Below are positions 26,098 to 35,168 of a DNA stretch of 60,890 nucleotides, one piece after another. The stretch lies in assembly GCA_041797745.1 (NCBI GenBank), contig JBHBZU010000017.1, positions 1-60,890 of the forward strand. Reading direction: 5' to 3'. A model generated the notes under the pieces. The model made no database searches. It saw nothing but the letters and a program-made list of their open reading frames with translations, and had not been told where the DNA came from. Position numbers and translations under genes: made by a program. Every line of letters starts with the position of its first letter. Within the stretch, counting starts at the first letter, position 1. This DNA is from UBA3871 sp041797745. GTDB lineage: Bacteria > Bacillota > Clostridia > Peptostreptococcales > Anaerovoracaceae.

Positions 26098-29000
26098 TTA
26101 TTTTCCTGCCTTTATAACTTTGGCACCGACCGTTGTGCCCTCTTTATCATAAGTGTAGTCACCTGCCGCAGAGTTCCTGCACAGCTCGTCAAAGTTACCG
26201 TTGTAGTAGATTCCGCTAACTTCTCCGCTATTCTTCTTCCAGCTTGCGAAGCCCTTAATTTCCTCTCCCTTATATACAAACTTTGCTTTCTTGCTCTCCG
26301 CCAATGACAAATAGACGTTGCCGTCAATTTTAAATATCGGTGTACCTACGAAGCTCTTATCAATATATACAGGAGTTCCGCCGGCCTTATTATTTGCAAA
26401 AATGTTTTTTCTTGCAATAAGCTCTCCTACATTGCAAAGGTAGAGGTCGTAACCACCCTTGCCATAAGAATTAATGCAGCTGTTGTTAACTATCTTGACC
26501 TGATCCACATATCCCTCGGAGGACGGGTCGGTACCGACATAGATACCGCCTATTCCGTTGCAAGCCACCAGATTATTTCTAACCATAGTCTCATCGCTGT
26601 AATATCCCTCCTTGCCCACGCTTGAAGTTACCTTTATGCCGATACCGCAACGATATGCTATATTTTCCTCTACTTTAACGCCTCTTGTTGCGTCAAGATA
26701 AACAGCATGACCCGGATTTTCCTGTCCTTTGCAGAGCTTAATGCTATTGCCCTCTATGGTGCTGTTTCGAGGGCCGTCATATGCCGAAACATTGCAAACG
26801 CTGTTGCCACCAATGTATTCAATGCCGTTACCTAACACACTCTTAATATGGTTTCCAAAGAGATTTACATATTCGTAATTGCCTGATACATGAACCGCTG
26901 CACCGTTTCCAATATTACCTATGCTGTTGTAATAAATCATGATTGAACGCATTACGGTATCTTTTTTGTTTTCTACACTAATTCCGTATGCTTCACCATC
27001 TGTATTCTTAATATCATGAATGCTGTTTCCTGCTATAATAACAGCCTTGGCATTTTCAACATGAATTGCTTCAGCAGCATTCATAAGCTCCATGTTGGCA
27101 AAGGTTACGTATTCGCAGCCTACAATGTTGACGAGGGAATTTTTTTCAGAAAGCCCCTCTCCGTCAATAATCGCTTTGTCATCCTTATCTTTAGAGCATA
27201 TAGTCAGATAACTGCGAGGCTGCCCGCTTCGATTGATATTTATGCGTTCGTTATAAGTGCCTGCTTCGACGTACAGTATTCCTCCCTCAACCATTTCATC
27301 AATGCCGTGTTGGATGGTTCTAAAAGGGTCCTCCATAAGACCTGTGCCGTTATCGTTACCCTCTGGCGAAACGTATCTTGCTTTAGCGGAATTTGCCGCC
27401 AGCGAAGAAGCTATACCCAAGTCTTTGAAAACGTCGGTAGAAGCATTCTGTTTCTCAACAGTGCCGTCGATAGATTCCAGCAATGATGAATCCGCGCCAT
27501 CAACTTTCTCTTCTTCCTTTTCCAATTCTCTTGCTGCACGTTTTTCAGCTATAACCGCAGGTAGATTTTTAATCTTTCCGAATACATCTCCTCCAAAAGT
27601 GAAGCCTACAATAACAACAGATAGAATCAGGATAATTTGTACCATACGTATAATAGTCTTATCCGTAGCAGGTTTTGCTTTCCAAATAGCCTTTTTCTCC
27701 GCTCTCTTTGCTCGCCTCTTTTCACGTTTTACAGCCTTTTTTTCTCGCTTTACAGCCTTTAATTCCGCTTTCTTTTTCCTCTTATCAGCTTTCTTTTTCT
27801 TGTTTTCAGCCGCTTTTTGCTTCTTTCTTTCCGGTGCGGCTTTCTTCCATTCAGCCTTTGCCTTTTTATCCGCTTCTTTTTTCTTGGCTTTTGCTTCAGC
27901 TTTCTTAATTTTGTTGGCTTCCGCAGTCTCTTTTTTGCGTAGCTTTGCCTTTTCCTTGGCAATGGCTTTCTTTATATAAGCGGCTTTCTTTTCTTCATCA
28001 GCGGCAATCTTTTTAGGTACCTTGATGGTACTTGGGTCAATATAAATTTCTTCAGGTTTCAGCTTGACTTCACCGTCCAATTCGGTGGCTTTTTCCGCCT
28101 CACTTTCAGCCATGAGCTGCTTTCTTGCAAGGTCTTCAGCTTCCTCTAAATCTACATAAACCTCTTCATTTTCTCCCTTTTTGATATATACTTCGGTTAC
28201 ATCTTCCAAGATGTCAGGCACTTCTGCACCTGAATTTTCAGGAGTAGACTCCAGCATTTCATCTAAAAATGATTTCTCCCCTTTAACTTCAATACTGCCG
28301 TCATCACCGGGTTCCATTCCCTCAGTAAGATTGCTAAAGAGAGCCGCTACTTCCGCACTTTGCTCCAGCTTAACTTTCTTTTTGCGCCCCAGCATACCGC
28401 TCAAGGCTTTCAAGCCTCCCGCACCTTTAGCTTTCTTTTCTTTTCTTTTATCGGCTTTTTTCTTTTTCTCTTTATTGGCTTTTTCTTTATTTTTTCCTTT
28501 TTTTGCAGGAAGTTCCTCAGTTTCTTCCGTCAATTCTTCCCCGCTAAATTCATTCCCTGATTCTGATTCTGATTCTGATTCTTTTTCTCCCTCTGTATCC
28601 GCTTCACTTGAGATTTCTTCCTTTTGCTCCGAATCACTTGTTTCCTTTGAAACATCCAAATTGTCTGCACGTCTCATCATCGGATGTTCCTCAGGCGGTT
28701 CTTCTACACCTGAAAAATCCAATTCTAAATTAAGATTATCCAAATCAAAGTTATCTAAATCTAAAGTAACAACATCAAGACCATCCACACCGCTCTTTTC
28801 TATATCTGCTTCCTTTACCTCTTCTACATCATGCTTTTCATCAACAGCTTCTGTGGAATTTCCCTGTGCTTTTGCAAACATGGCGGCAATTTCATCAGGT
28901 GACATGGTTCTGTTGTGGTCATCCGCGTTGGCAGCTTCGGAATTTAATTCTGCCGTAACCGCTTCTTCTATATTGTCTACGAACTCCTCCACAAGAGGCA

Positions 29001-29187
29001 CTCCCACATCTTCCATTTCCACCGTTTTTTCATTAGGGGTTCCTTGAGGTTTTTCTTGAACGTCAACATCGGTTGCAGCAGAATCCGCAGTTTGCTCCGA
29101 ATCTGACCAACCTTTTCTGACTCCTGTATAACCGCTTGCTTTTTTGTTCCATCTAAGACGGTTTTTAATTCTTTCATTTATAGACAT
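26098..29187 (-). CDS. Polyampholytic single-pass membrane protein with extracellular beta-helix domain
   Basis: This 1029-residue protein has no cleavable signal. Residues 1 to about 400 are acidic and low in complexity (runs of E, S, D), about 409-500 are extremely Lys-rich (KKADKRKKK-type repeats), and one membrane segment follows at about 512-535 (MVQIILILSVVIVGF). After it, from about 604 (YVSPEGNDNGTG), comes a DUF1565-like right-handed parallel beta-helix with repeated N-x(2)-I turns, as in pectate-lyase-fold surface proteins. By the positive-inside rule the charged half would be cytoplasmic and the helix outside. Polysaccharide binding is possible. The function is unknown. Confidence 0.8.
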   Translation of the reverse strand: MSINERIKNRLRWNKKASGYTGVRKGWSDSEQTADSAATDVDVQEKPQGTPNEKTVEMEDVGVPLVEEFVDNIEEAVTAELNSEAANADDHNRTMSPDEIAAMFAKAQGNSTEAVDEKHDVEEVKEADIEKSGVDGLDVVTLDLDNFDLDNLNLELDFSGVEEPPEEHPMMRRADNLDVSKETSDSEQKEEISSEADTEGEKESESESESGNEFSGEELTEETEELPAKKGKNKEKANKEKKKKADKRKEKKAKGAGGLKALSGMLGRKKKVKLEQSAEVAALFSNLTEGMEPGDDGSIEVKGEKSFLDEMLESTPENSGAEVPDILEDVTEVYIKKGENEEVYVDLEEAEDLARKQLMAESEAEKATELDGEVKLKPEEIYIDPSTIKVPKKIAADEEKKAAYIKKAIAKEKAKLRKKETAEANKIKKAEAKAKKKEADKKAKAEWKKAAPERKKQKAAENKKKKADKRKKKAELKAVKREKKAVKREKRRAKRAEKKAIWKAKPATDKTIIRMVQIILILSVVIVGFTFGGDVFGKIKNLPAVIAEKRAARELEKEEEKVDGADSSLLESIDGTVEKQNASTDVFKDLGIASSLAANSAKARYVSPEGNDNGTGLMEDPFRTIQHGIDEMVEGGILYVEAGTYNERININRSGQPRSYLTICSKDKDDKAIIDGEGLSEKNSLVNIVGCEYVTFANMELMNAAEAIHVENAKAVIIAGNSIHDIKNTDGEAYGISVENKKDTVMRSIMIYYNSIGNIGNGAAVHVSGNYEYVNLFGNHIKSVLGNGIEYIGGNSVCNVSAYDGPRNSTIEGNSIKLCKGQENPGHAVYLDATRGVKVEENIAYRCGIGIKVTSSVGKEGYYSDETMVRNNLVACNGIGGIYVGTDPSSEGYVDQVKIVNNSCINSYGKGGYDLYLCNVGELIARKNIFANNKAGGTPVYIDKSFVGTPIFKIDGNVYLSLAESKKAKFVYKGEEIKGFASWKKNSGEVSGIYYNGNFDELCRNSAAGDYTYDKEGTTVGAKVIKAGK

Positions 29188-29259
29188 TTTCCTAAAAACC
29201 TTTCACTTTATGCTCATAAATATATTATCGGTAGAACCTGACTAATATTTACGTTTACC

Positions 29260-29288
29260 TTGATTTTTTTGATTATTTTTAGTACAAT
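29260..29288 (+). promoter_or_regulatory. Promoter of the 60-residue gene
   Basis: TTGATT (29260-29265) and TACAAT (29283-29288) are separated by 17 nt and lie about 50 nt before the ATG of the small gene. Confidence 0.6.
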
Positions 29289-29337
29289 TCAATTAAGAAA
29301 AATCATTAAAATCGTCATTAAATTGTAGGTGATATAT

Positions 29338-29520
29338 ATGGATGATAAGAAAAACGAACCTGGTCTAAGCTATCTTGATGAAAATCTTCCAAGTATTGCT
29401 CAGGATTTTTATGATGATAATCGAACCAGAAAAATTCTGAACGTGGAACATCAACCCTCTAAAGACGACTTAGATCTTATTAATGACATGATTAATTCTC
29501 TTAAAAAAATCATGCCGTAA
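29338..29520 (+). CDS. Small acidic hypothetical protein (60 residues)
   Basis: No family was recognised. The gene is supported by its own promoter, a TAGGTG ribosome-binding site 6 nt before the ATG at 29338, and a downstream terminator. An in-frame GTG three codons earlier is less likely because it would overlap the binding site. The product is soluble, acidic in the first half and ends in a helix-prone stretch (DLDLINDMINSLKKIM). It is isolated between a minus-strand surface-protein gene and the YdcZ-type transporter. Confidence 0.6.
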   Translation: MDDKKNEPGLSYLDENLPSIAQDFYDDNRTRKILNVEHQPSKDDLDLINDMINSLKKIMP

Positions 29521-29552
29521 ATTTCCGTACCTCTTAATATATTATATTATTC

Positions 29553-29588
29553 AGACAGTCTTTACAAGCAAAGGACTGTCTTTTCTTT
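29553..29588 (+). terminator. Terminator of the 60-residue gene
   Basis: AGACAGTC (29553-29560) and GACTGTCT (29574-29581) form an 8-bp stem extended by TTT/AAA, followed by TTTTCTTT. Confidence 0.75.
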
Positions 29589-29718
29589 ACATTTCAGACT
29601 CAATTATGTTAATATATTTCTATTGCTGCTGTTTTAGTAAGGATATTTTTTGAAAGATTATAGCAAATTTTGATATAAATCCTACTGTAATTACTACAAT
29701 TACCCCGTATCAAAAATC

Positions 29719-29971
29719 TTGACAAATCCATATAAAAACAGTATCATGAATTTTTCGTGGGGATTTTAAAGCCTGCCATCTGCTATATAAAGGTTTTAAA
29801 TAGCATAAATGCTGTAAGGCTTAGGATTCTACGCAGAGATATATAATATATGACTCACGTAAACCATTAAAAAAATACAAACTATATGCACTATAAAAGC
29901 ATTTAAACCTTGATTTTATATGCTTTCATAATATGTAAAACGTAAAATAAATTGGGAAACAGGAGATTAAT
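29719..29971 (+). promoter_or_regulatory. Promoter and long structured leader of the YdcZ-type transporter gene
   Basis: TTGACA (29719-29724) and TATCAT (29742-29747) with a 17-nt spacer form a near-consensus promoter, so the transcript has a leader of about 215 nt. The leader can form AAGCCT/AGGCTT enclosing GCTAT/ATAGC, and a later AAAGCAT/ATGCTTT hairpin before the GGAAACAGGAG ribosome-binding region. This is the size and layout of a riboswitch-type regulator, but it matches no class that was recognised. Confidence 0.5.
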
Positions 29972-30880
29972 ATGCCACTTATTTCAACTATTTTAGCAAT
30001 CTTTGCAGGGCTTGCCTTTGCCATTCAAGGACCGACAAATACTAAACTGTCTTTTCAAATAGGGAATCTCGAAGCCGCTATGGTTAGTTTCATCGGTGGG
30101 ATTGTAACCTTAGGGCTTATGGTTATTTTCATTGGCGACGGCGACTTTACTCAAATAATTAATGCGCCTTTCTGGATGTGGCTTGGAGGGCTTTGCGGTG
30201 CTGCTATGGTACTGATTATTACATATTCAACCCCGCTTCTTGGAGCAGCTTTCACCATCACCATTATTATGTTCGGTCAGCTTCTCATGGGTATTCTGAT
30301 TGACGCTTTCGGTTGGTTTAATACCAATCCAATCAGAATTGAACCTATGCGCCTTTTAGGCTGCGCTGCAATAATGGTAGGACTTTTGCTTGTTTATACA
30401 AGTAAAAGAATTTCCGAGGGTGCCGCTTCCATAAACAAAAAGATTTCCATCATCGTAATTCTTGCTTTCCTTGCAGGTTCCACCGGCGGAATCCAAGCTG
30501 CGTGCAATTCTAATATTGCCAATTACATAGGCAAAGTAGAGGGCAGTATGTTGAACTTCATTGTCGGACTTTTGATAACAACTGTCGCCCTGATTATTTC
30601 TAAAAAGGGTAGCCTCTTCAAAAAAGAAGAAAGACCACTCAGAACAGGCATTAAGCCTTGGATGTTGCTGGGCGGTCTTTATGGTGCTATCGGGATTCTT
30701 GTAAATGTTATGGTTACTCCAATTATAGGCATAACTCTTCTTGTTACCGCCAATATGTTTGGTGAAATCGGCGGTAGCGTAATAATGGATGCCACAGGCT
30801 TCATGACTCACAAGATTAAAATGAACAAGTGGCGTTATATCGGACTGCTCTGCATATTTGCAGGAGTCTTCATGGTCTAA
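29972..30880 (+). CDS. YdcZ-type (DUF606) drug/metabolite-superfamily transporter
   Basis: This 302-residue membrane protein consists of two similar halves of about 150 residues, each with about five hydrophobic segments. Each half begins with a small-residue helix (AIFAGLAFAIQGPTNTKLS; ILAFLAGSTGGIQAACNS) and contains the glycine-rich signature region (FWMWLGGLCGAAMVL; PWMLLGGLYGAIGIL). It is a duplicated DUF606/YdcZ protein of the DMT superfamily, expected to move a small molecule across the membrane. The substrate is unknown; a ligand-sensing leader upstream, if real, would point to it. Confidence 0.85.
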   Translation: MPLISTILAIFAGLAFAIQGPTNTKLSFQIGNLEAAMVSFIGGIVTLGLMVIFIGDGDFTQIINAPFWMWLGGLCGAAMVLIITYSTPLLGAAFTITIIMFGQLLMGILIDAFGWFNTNPIRIEPMRLLGCAAIMVGLLLVYTSKRISEGAASINKKISIIVILAFLAGSTGGIQAACNSNIANYIGKVEGSMLNFIVGLLITTVALIISKKGSLFKKEERPLRTGIKPWMLLGGLYGAIGILVNVMVTPIIGITLLVTANMFGEIGGSVIMDATGFMTHKIKMNKWRYIGLLCIFAGVFMV

Positions 30881-30890
30881 TAGATTGACA

Positions 30891-32039
30891 CTATCTTCTC
30901 CGAACATACTTAAGATTGGTGTGTTCGGAAGCGTATTCCTCTCTTACGAAGCTCAATTCCTGAGGTCTGATTTCTTCAACAATGGTTATTGAGAAGTTTT
31001 CAGGCTCCTGAAGATCAACGACCTCAGGCGTTTCTATGTTCATTCCGTCTTTTATATAAACTGACACCACAGGTCTGAGAGATCTGTTTTCACACAGAAT
31101 GACCTTGGCTACATCTCCATTTGAAAGCTTAACAATGCTCCCCACCGGATAAGGTGAAATCTTCTTTATGAACAGTTCCACAACCTTAGGATTAAACTGT
31201 ATTCCCGAACCACCCATGACATACTCTACTGCTTCTTTAGTGCTTATACTTTTCTTATAAGGTCTATCTGTTGTAATAGCGTCAAAAACGTCCGCCACTC
31301 CTACGATACTCCCGTAGAGAGATATATTGTCGCCACGCTTGTGCATTGGATAACCTGTTCCGTCAAATCTCTCATGATGGTCAATGACTGCCGCTAAAGA
31401 CTCATAAGGCACTTGAAGATGTTGCTCAATGTATTCCAGCCCCGCGCGAGGATGCTTCATTACCACCGAAAATTCAGATTCCGTAAGTGTATCAGGCTTG
31501 TTGATAATTTCCAAAGGGATGAAAGCCTTTCCCATGTCATGCAACAACGCCCCCACTCCCAGATTGTAAAGCTCCTGCTTGTTCAATTCAAAAGCTGCTC
31601 CCAAAGCGATGGATAGAATGGTTACATTTACAGAGTGGTTATATGTATATTCATCAAAATTTTTCATGTCTACCATGTTAATCATGAGATTGCTGTTTTC
31701 AGTAATTTCATCGACTAACTCATAAATAACGTTGCTTACTGCCTTAAATGCCAACTCCCTTTCTTCATTTGAGACATCGTCAATGGTAATAAGAGCAGTC
31801 ATTCTTTTAATAGCTGAAATTGCCTTTTTTCGTGTCAGGGTAGAAACAATGCTAACAGGTTCCTCTTCTCCGAAAAGTGATTCAATATATACTCCGTTAA
31901 AATCCAATCTTCTTAGGGCTTCAATCATACTGCGGTTCAGTGTAGCGCCCTTGGGAATCAATAGCTCACCATGTGCGTCATATATACTGTTTGCCAAAGC
32001 CATTTTAGGTGTTAAGCAGTTGGTTGGAACAAATCTCAT
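30891..32039 (-). CDS. HD-GYP domain cyclic-di-GMP phosphodiesterase
   Basis: This 382-residue protein has an N-terminal DUF3391-like part (about 1-100), a central HD-GYP domain (about 125-300) and a short C-terminal beta-rich region. The metal and signature residues are intact: HSVN, LLHDMGK (near 167), HPRAG, HHERFDGTGYP (near 220) and GVADVFDAITTDRPYK. It should hydrolyse c-di-GMP in the cytosol, in contrast to the inactive EAL proteins elsewhere in the window. There is no receiver domain, so its input is unclear. It lies downstream of the AI-2E family gene in the same direction. Confidence 0.93.
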   Translation of the reverse strand: MRFVPTNCLTPKMALANSIYDAHGELLIPKGATLNRSMIEALRRLDFNGVYIESLFGEEEPVSIVSTLTRKKAISAIKRMTALITIDDVSNEERELAFKAVSNVIYELVDEITENSNLMINMVDMKNFDEYTYNHSVNVTILSIALGAAFELNKQELYNLGVGALLHDMGKAFIPLEIINKPDTLTESEFSVVMKHPRAGLEYIEQHLQVPYESLAAVIDHHERFDGTGYPMHKRGDNISLYGSIVGVADVFDAITTDRPYKKSISTKEAVEYVMGGSGIQFNPKVVELFIKKISPYPVGSIVKLSNGDVAKVILCENRSLRPVVSVYIKDGMNIETPEVVDLQEPENFSITIVEEIRPQELSFVREEYASEHTNLKYVRRR

Positions 32040-32087
32040 TTTCTTCTCCTTATTGTTAATACATACTAATAATAGCGACTTCCAAAC

Positions 32088-33254
32088 TTATTTTTCTTTA
32101 ATTGTGTTAACTGTCATATTCTTTGCTTCCAAACGTCTGTTAGTAGCTCTGCGTAACAGAGTGTATGCAAGGGCAGCAATCGGAACGCCGCACAACATAC
32201 CAAGCAAGCCTCCAACAGTACCTCCCATAAGAACCGCTAAAAGTGTCCACAGGGCAGGAAGACCAACGGATGAACCAACTACCCTCGGATAAATCAGCTG
32301 CCCGTCAATTTGCTGTATCACTAATACCATAATAATAAACCAAAGCGCCTTGATAGGACTGTTCATAAGTATTAGAAAGGCACCGATTCCCGTTCCTATA
32401 AATGCGCCAAATATGGGAATCAGCGCTGTGAATCCAAGTAAAATTGCAATCATGGCAGCATAAGGAATTTTCAAAATCAGCATACATACCAGGCACGTAC
32501 AGCCTAAAATGGTAGCATCCGTAACCTGCCCGACTATGAAGCTCGAAAAGATTCTGTTGGCGGTTCTGCCTATATAGAAAATTTCCTTTGCGGTATTTTC
32601 GGAAAAATAGGCTCTTACAAGACGTCCTGCCTGCTCTTGCAGCTTCTCCTTGCTTGACAACATATAGATGGCAATGACAATACCTATCAAGCCGCTTAAA
32701 ACCTTTCCTACCAAGGATGTCATGATTCCGAAAGCCGTGCCAAACACAGAGGTTATGCCACCGGTCAGGAACTTTTCCCCCTTGTCAATCAGTATTTGAG
32801 GGTCGGAGGTGAAGTCAGGAAGCATTGGAAGCTCTACATCCCACCGATTTGCCAGATTATTTCCCACTTCCTGTAAGTGTTTCCAGTAACTCGGGAAATT
32901 AGAGGACAATATACTCCAAGCGTCCTTTACCGCAGGAACGAGCAATGCCATCATAATGCAAACCAGTAATGTTAATATTAGAATGGAAGCCGTCAGGCTG
33001 ACACTTCTTCTAATCTTCCACCAAAACCCTGTAAACTTGCGGTCAATGGGTTTAAAAGCCTTATCTTCAATCCCCCTCATCAACACGTTTAATACAAAAG
33101 CTATGCCAAAGCCTAAAAGCAAAGGATTTATCAGACGAATAAACCATCCGATTGTCGCTAAAGCTTGGCTTGTATTAATAACTGTCCATATAATAAATCC
33201 TGCACAAATCATGAGTAGGATTATTTTTTTTATATTATTTTTGTTTAATTCCAT
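32088..33254 (-). CDS. AI-2E family transporter (PerM/YdiK-like)
   Basis: This 388-residue multi-pass protein has two hydrophobic hairpins at the N-terminus, an extracytoplasmic stretch (about 90-170) and a C-terminal core with the family signatures SSFIVGQVTDATILG, YAAMIAILLGFTALIPIFGAFIG and IQQIDGQLIYPRVVG. Members include the quorum-signal exporter TqsA and Na/H antiporters, so the cargo cannot be told. The ATG at 33254 was chosen because AAAGGGG lies upstream; an in-frame start 33 codons earlier has no clear binding site. Confidence 0.9.
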   Translation of the reverse strand: MELNKNNIKKIILLMICAGFIIWTVINTSQALATIGWFIRLINPLLLGFGIAFVLNVLMRGIEDKAFKPIDRKFTGFWWKIRRSVSLTASILILTLLVCIMMALLVPAVKDAWSILSSNFPSYWKHLQEVGNNLANRWDVELPMLPDFTSDPQILIDKGEKFLTGGITSVFGTAFGIMTSLVGKVLSGLIGIVIAIYMLSSKEKLQEQAGRLVRAYFSENTAKEIFYIGRTANRIFSSFIVGQVTDATILGCTCLVCMLILKIPYAAMIAILLGFTALIPIFGAFIGTGIGAFLILMNSPIKALWFIIMVLVIQQIDGQLIYPRVVGSSVGLPALWTLLAVLMGGTVGGLLGMLCGVPIAALAYTLLRRATNRRLEAKNMTVNTIKEK

Positions 33255-33333
33255 CTGCAAAAATTCCCCTTTTCTCCTTTTCTTTATACCATAAGAAGCG
33301 AGAAGTCTCAATAGAAAACCGCAAAAAGCTGCA

Positions 33334-33366
33334 AAAGTAGACATGTACTTCATACATGTCTACTTT
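33334..33366 (-). terminator. Terminator after the DUF4349 gene
   Basis: AAAGTAGACATGTA (33334-33347) and its complement (33353-33366) form a perfect 14-bp stem with a 5-nt loop, ending in TTTTGC on the minus strand. It closes the sigma/DUF4349 operon and precedes the AI-2E family gene. Confidence 0.7.
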
Positions 33367-33459
33367 CGACTTACTGTTTAGAAAAGTTGTTGTCACACTT
33401 TTCATTTTATAAATTTGCACATTTTATAAAATCCATAATCGTATAGGCTTTTATAGACT

Positions 33460-34614
33460 TTATTTCTTGCGGAAACAATTTCTAATCTTATAGATTAACT
33501 TTTTCTTCCATGAAATTACTGCAACTACCAGGATGATTAAAATAGTGATAATGTGATAAGCCAATCCGTACAGCAATGATTGCAACCCTGCAAAGAAATC
33601 AATAGCGCCGTTCTTTAAGGAATCCGCTAATTCTGAAGCAAAGCCTCTTTCAGCGTCAATTCCGTTACCCAAACGTTCCACTTCCTGAACCCATACATTT
33701 ATTGTGGAATACCCAATCAAACCGTCATAGTGCTTCAATTCGGAAGTGTACATTTCCAACTGATATTCAGTATCGGAAAGTGCGCTTTCAATCTCAATAA
33801 TATCACTGACATTTTTAGCTTCTTTCAATAGCTGCTGAAGTCTCTGCTGCTTTACTTTCAAAGTTTCCACTCTAGCTTCAGTATCAAAATACTGTTCTCC
33901 GATATCCTCTACGCTCTCACTTAAATGTCTAACATTGAATTTTTCATTCATCGAAGCTATAAGCTTACTGTATTCCCCCTGTGGTACTCTGATTACATAG
34001 CTTCCGTTCTTGCAAAAATCAGTGTCACCATAAGAACCGTTTTCTACAGATGAAGACTCAATATATGCGTTACAGTTTTTAGCAGCTTCCAGCAAAGCCT
34101 GAATAGTCTTGTCAAAGTCTACTGTTTCCAAGCCTAAATCTGCTGTGTAAATCAGCTTTACACCTGACTGCTGCTTAAGCTCTGACGGGGTTTTCCCTTT
34201 ATCCTGCGAAGTTCCGCCATTACCTGTATCTTCTGTCGGCAACATGGATTCATCAGTCGTAAAGTCATTACCCTGTGAATAAGTGCCCTTTTGCATAAAT
34301 CTGCCGCCTCCCGAGCCTAAATCCTGTGACAATTCATAACTGTTCACGCTGTCAGAAGAGCCTTTCATGAAAAGATCCATATTGTTCAAGGCTGCGTGAC
34401 CGCCGGTAAAAAGAATTACCGCCGCTGCGGCTCCTGCAACCCAACGAGACCAACGATTAACGAAGTAGCGACTCTTTCCTGAAGAAACTTTTCTCTCCAC
34501 TTTGCCGTCGCTTTTCTCAAATCCCACAAAGGTTTTCTCTTCGGAATAGCTGGCTTCCTCTACGTATTTTTCGTCAATATCCCCTATTTTTCTCAATAAT
34601 TCGTTCTTTTTCAT
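33460..34614 (-). CDS. DUF4349 protein, putative anti-sigma factor
   Basis: This 384-residue protein has a charged cytoplasmic N-terminus (1-60), a membrane segment (about 62-80, WVAGAAAAVILFTGGHAAL), an extracytoplasmic DUF4349 domain (about 155-330, with coiled-coil at 240-285) and a second membrane segment near 345-365 followed by a basic tail. Its ATG overlaps the stop of the ECF sigma gene by 4 nt. That coupling and topology strongly suggest it holds the sigma factor at the membrane and releases it on an envelope signal. The signal itself is unknown. Confidence 0.85.
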   Translation of the reverse strand: MKKNELLRKIGDIDEKYVEEASYSEEKTFVGFEKSDGKVERKVSSGKSRYFVNRWSRWVAGAAAAVILFTGGHAALNNMDLFMKGSSDSVNSYELSQDLGSGGGRFMQKGTYSQGNDFTTDESMLPTEDTGNGGTSQDKGKTPSELKQQSGVKLIYTADLGLETVDFDKTIQALLEAAKNCNAYIESSSVENGSYGDTDFCKNGSYVIRVPQGEYSKLIASMNEKFNVRHLSESVEDIGEQYFDTEARVETLKVKQQRLQQLLKEAKNVSDIIEIESALSDTEYQLEMYTSELKHYDGLIGYSTINVWVQEVERLGNGIDAERGFASELADSLKNGAIDFFAGLQSLLYGLAYHIITILIILVVAVISWKKKLIYKIRNCFRKK

Positions 34615-35168
34615 ATGTTAACCCCCTTACTCTGAAGATGCCGGCGCAAGTTCTCGCGCAATCTGTAGAGAGTGGTCTTAACCTTACTCTCGCCACATCC
34701 AAAACTATTTGCAATTTCACGGATACTATCCATATACCAATATCTGCGTACGAACATCCGTCGTGTTTGGGAATCCAATTCCTCAAGAAACTCATTGATA
34801 TATTCGGTGATCTCACCGTTAATAATCGCAAGTTCCGGCTCCGTACTTGCCAGCACTTCGGAAAGTTCATCCAAACACAGCTCCACTTCACCCATGCCAC
34901 GCTTTTGTGCATAACGCTTTTCGTATCTGTCCAATGCCAGATTTCTGGTGATTTTTCCTATAAAAGTTTTGAGCACACTTGGTTTGGCAGGGGGAATAGC
35001 GTTCCATACCCTCATGTATGAATCTGCTACGCATTCCTCCGCGTCAAAGGCGTCCCTCAAAACATTGTAAGCTATTGTGTTCAGATAAGCTCCATATTTG
35101 GCTGCGGTCTCGCTAATCGCCTGCTCGGACCGCGCGCTGTATAGTTCTATGATTCTAGCGTCTTCCAT
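34611..35168 (-). CDS. ECF-type RNA polymerase sigma factor
   Basis: This 185-residue protein has region sigma-2 (about 15-85, with DAEECVADSYMRVWNAIPP, the -10 recognition helix) and region sigma-4 (about 120-180, helix-turn-helix with REIANSFGCGESKVKTTLYRLRENLRRHL). The length and lack of regions 1 and 3 place it among ECF sigma factors. It is co-transcribed with the membrane DUF4349 protein and probably activates its own operon. The 575-nt region upstream holds no further gene on this strand. Confidence 0.94.
   Translation of the reverse strand: MEDARIIELYSARSEQAISETAAKYGAYLNTIAYNVLRDAFDAEECVADSYMRVWNAIPPAKPSVLKTFIGKITRNLALDRYEKRYAQKRGMGEVELCLDELSEVLASTEPELAIINGEITEYINEFLEELDSQTRRMFVRRYWYMDSIREIANSFGCGESKVKTTLYRLRENLRRHLQSKGVNI

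Noticed and set aside
28181..29047. 288-residue + strand open frame opposite the beta-helix protein gene
   Set aside because: It is the mirror of the acidic, low-complexity region: Ser/Phe-rich with no domain and no ribosome-binding site. The same applies to 27257-27979 and 27708-27908.
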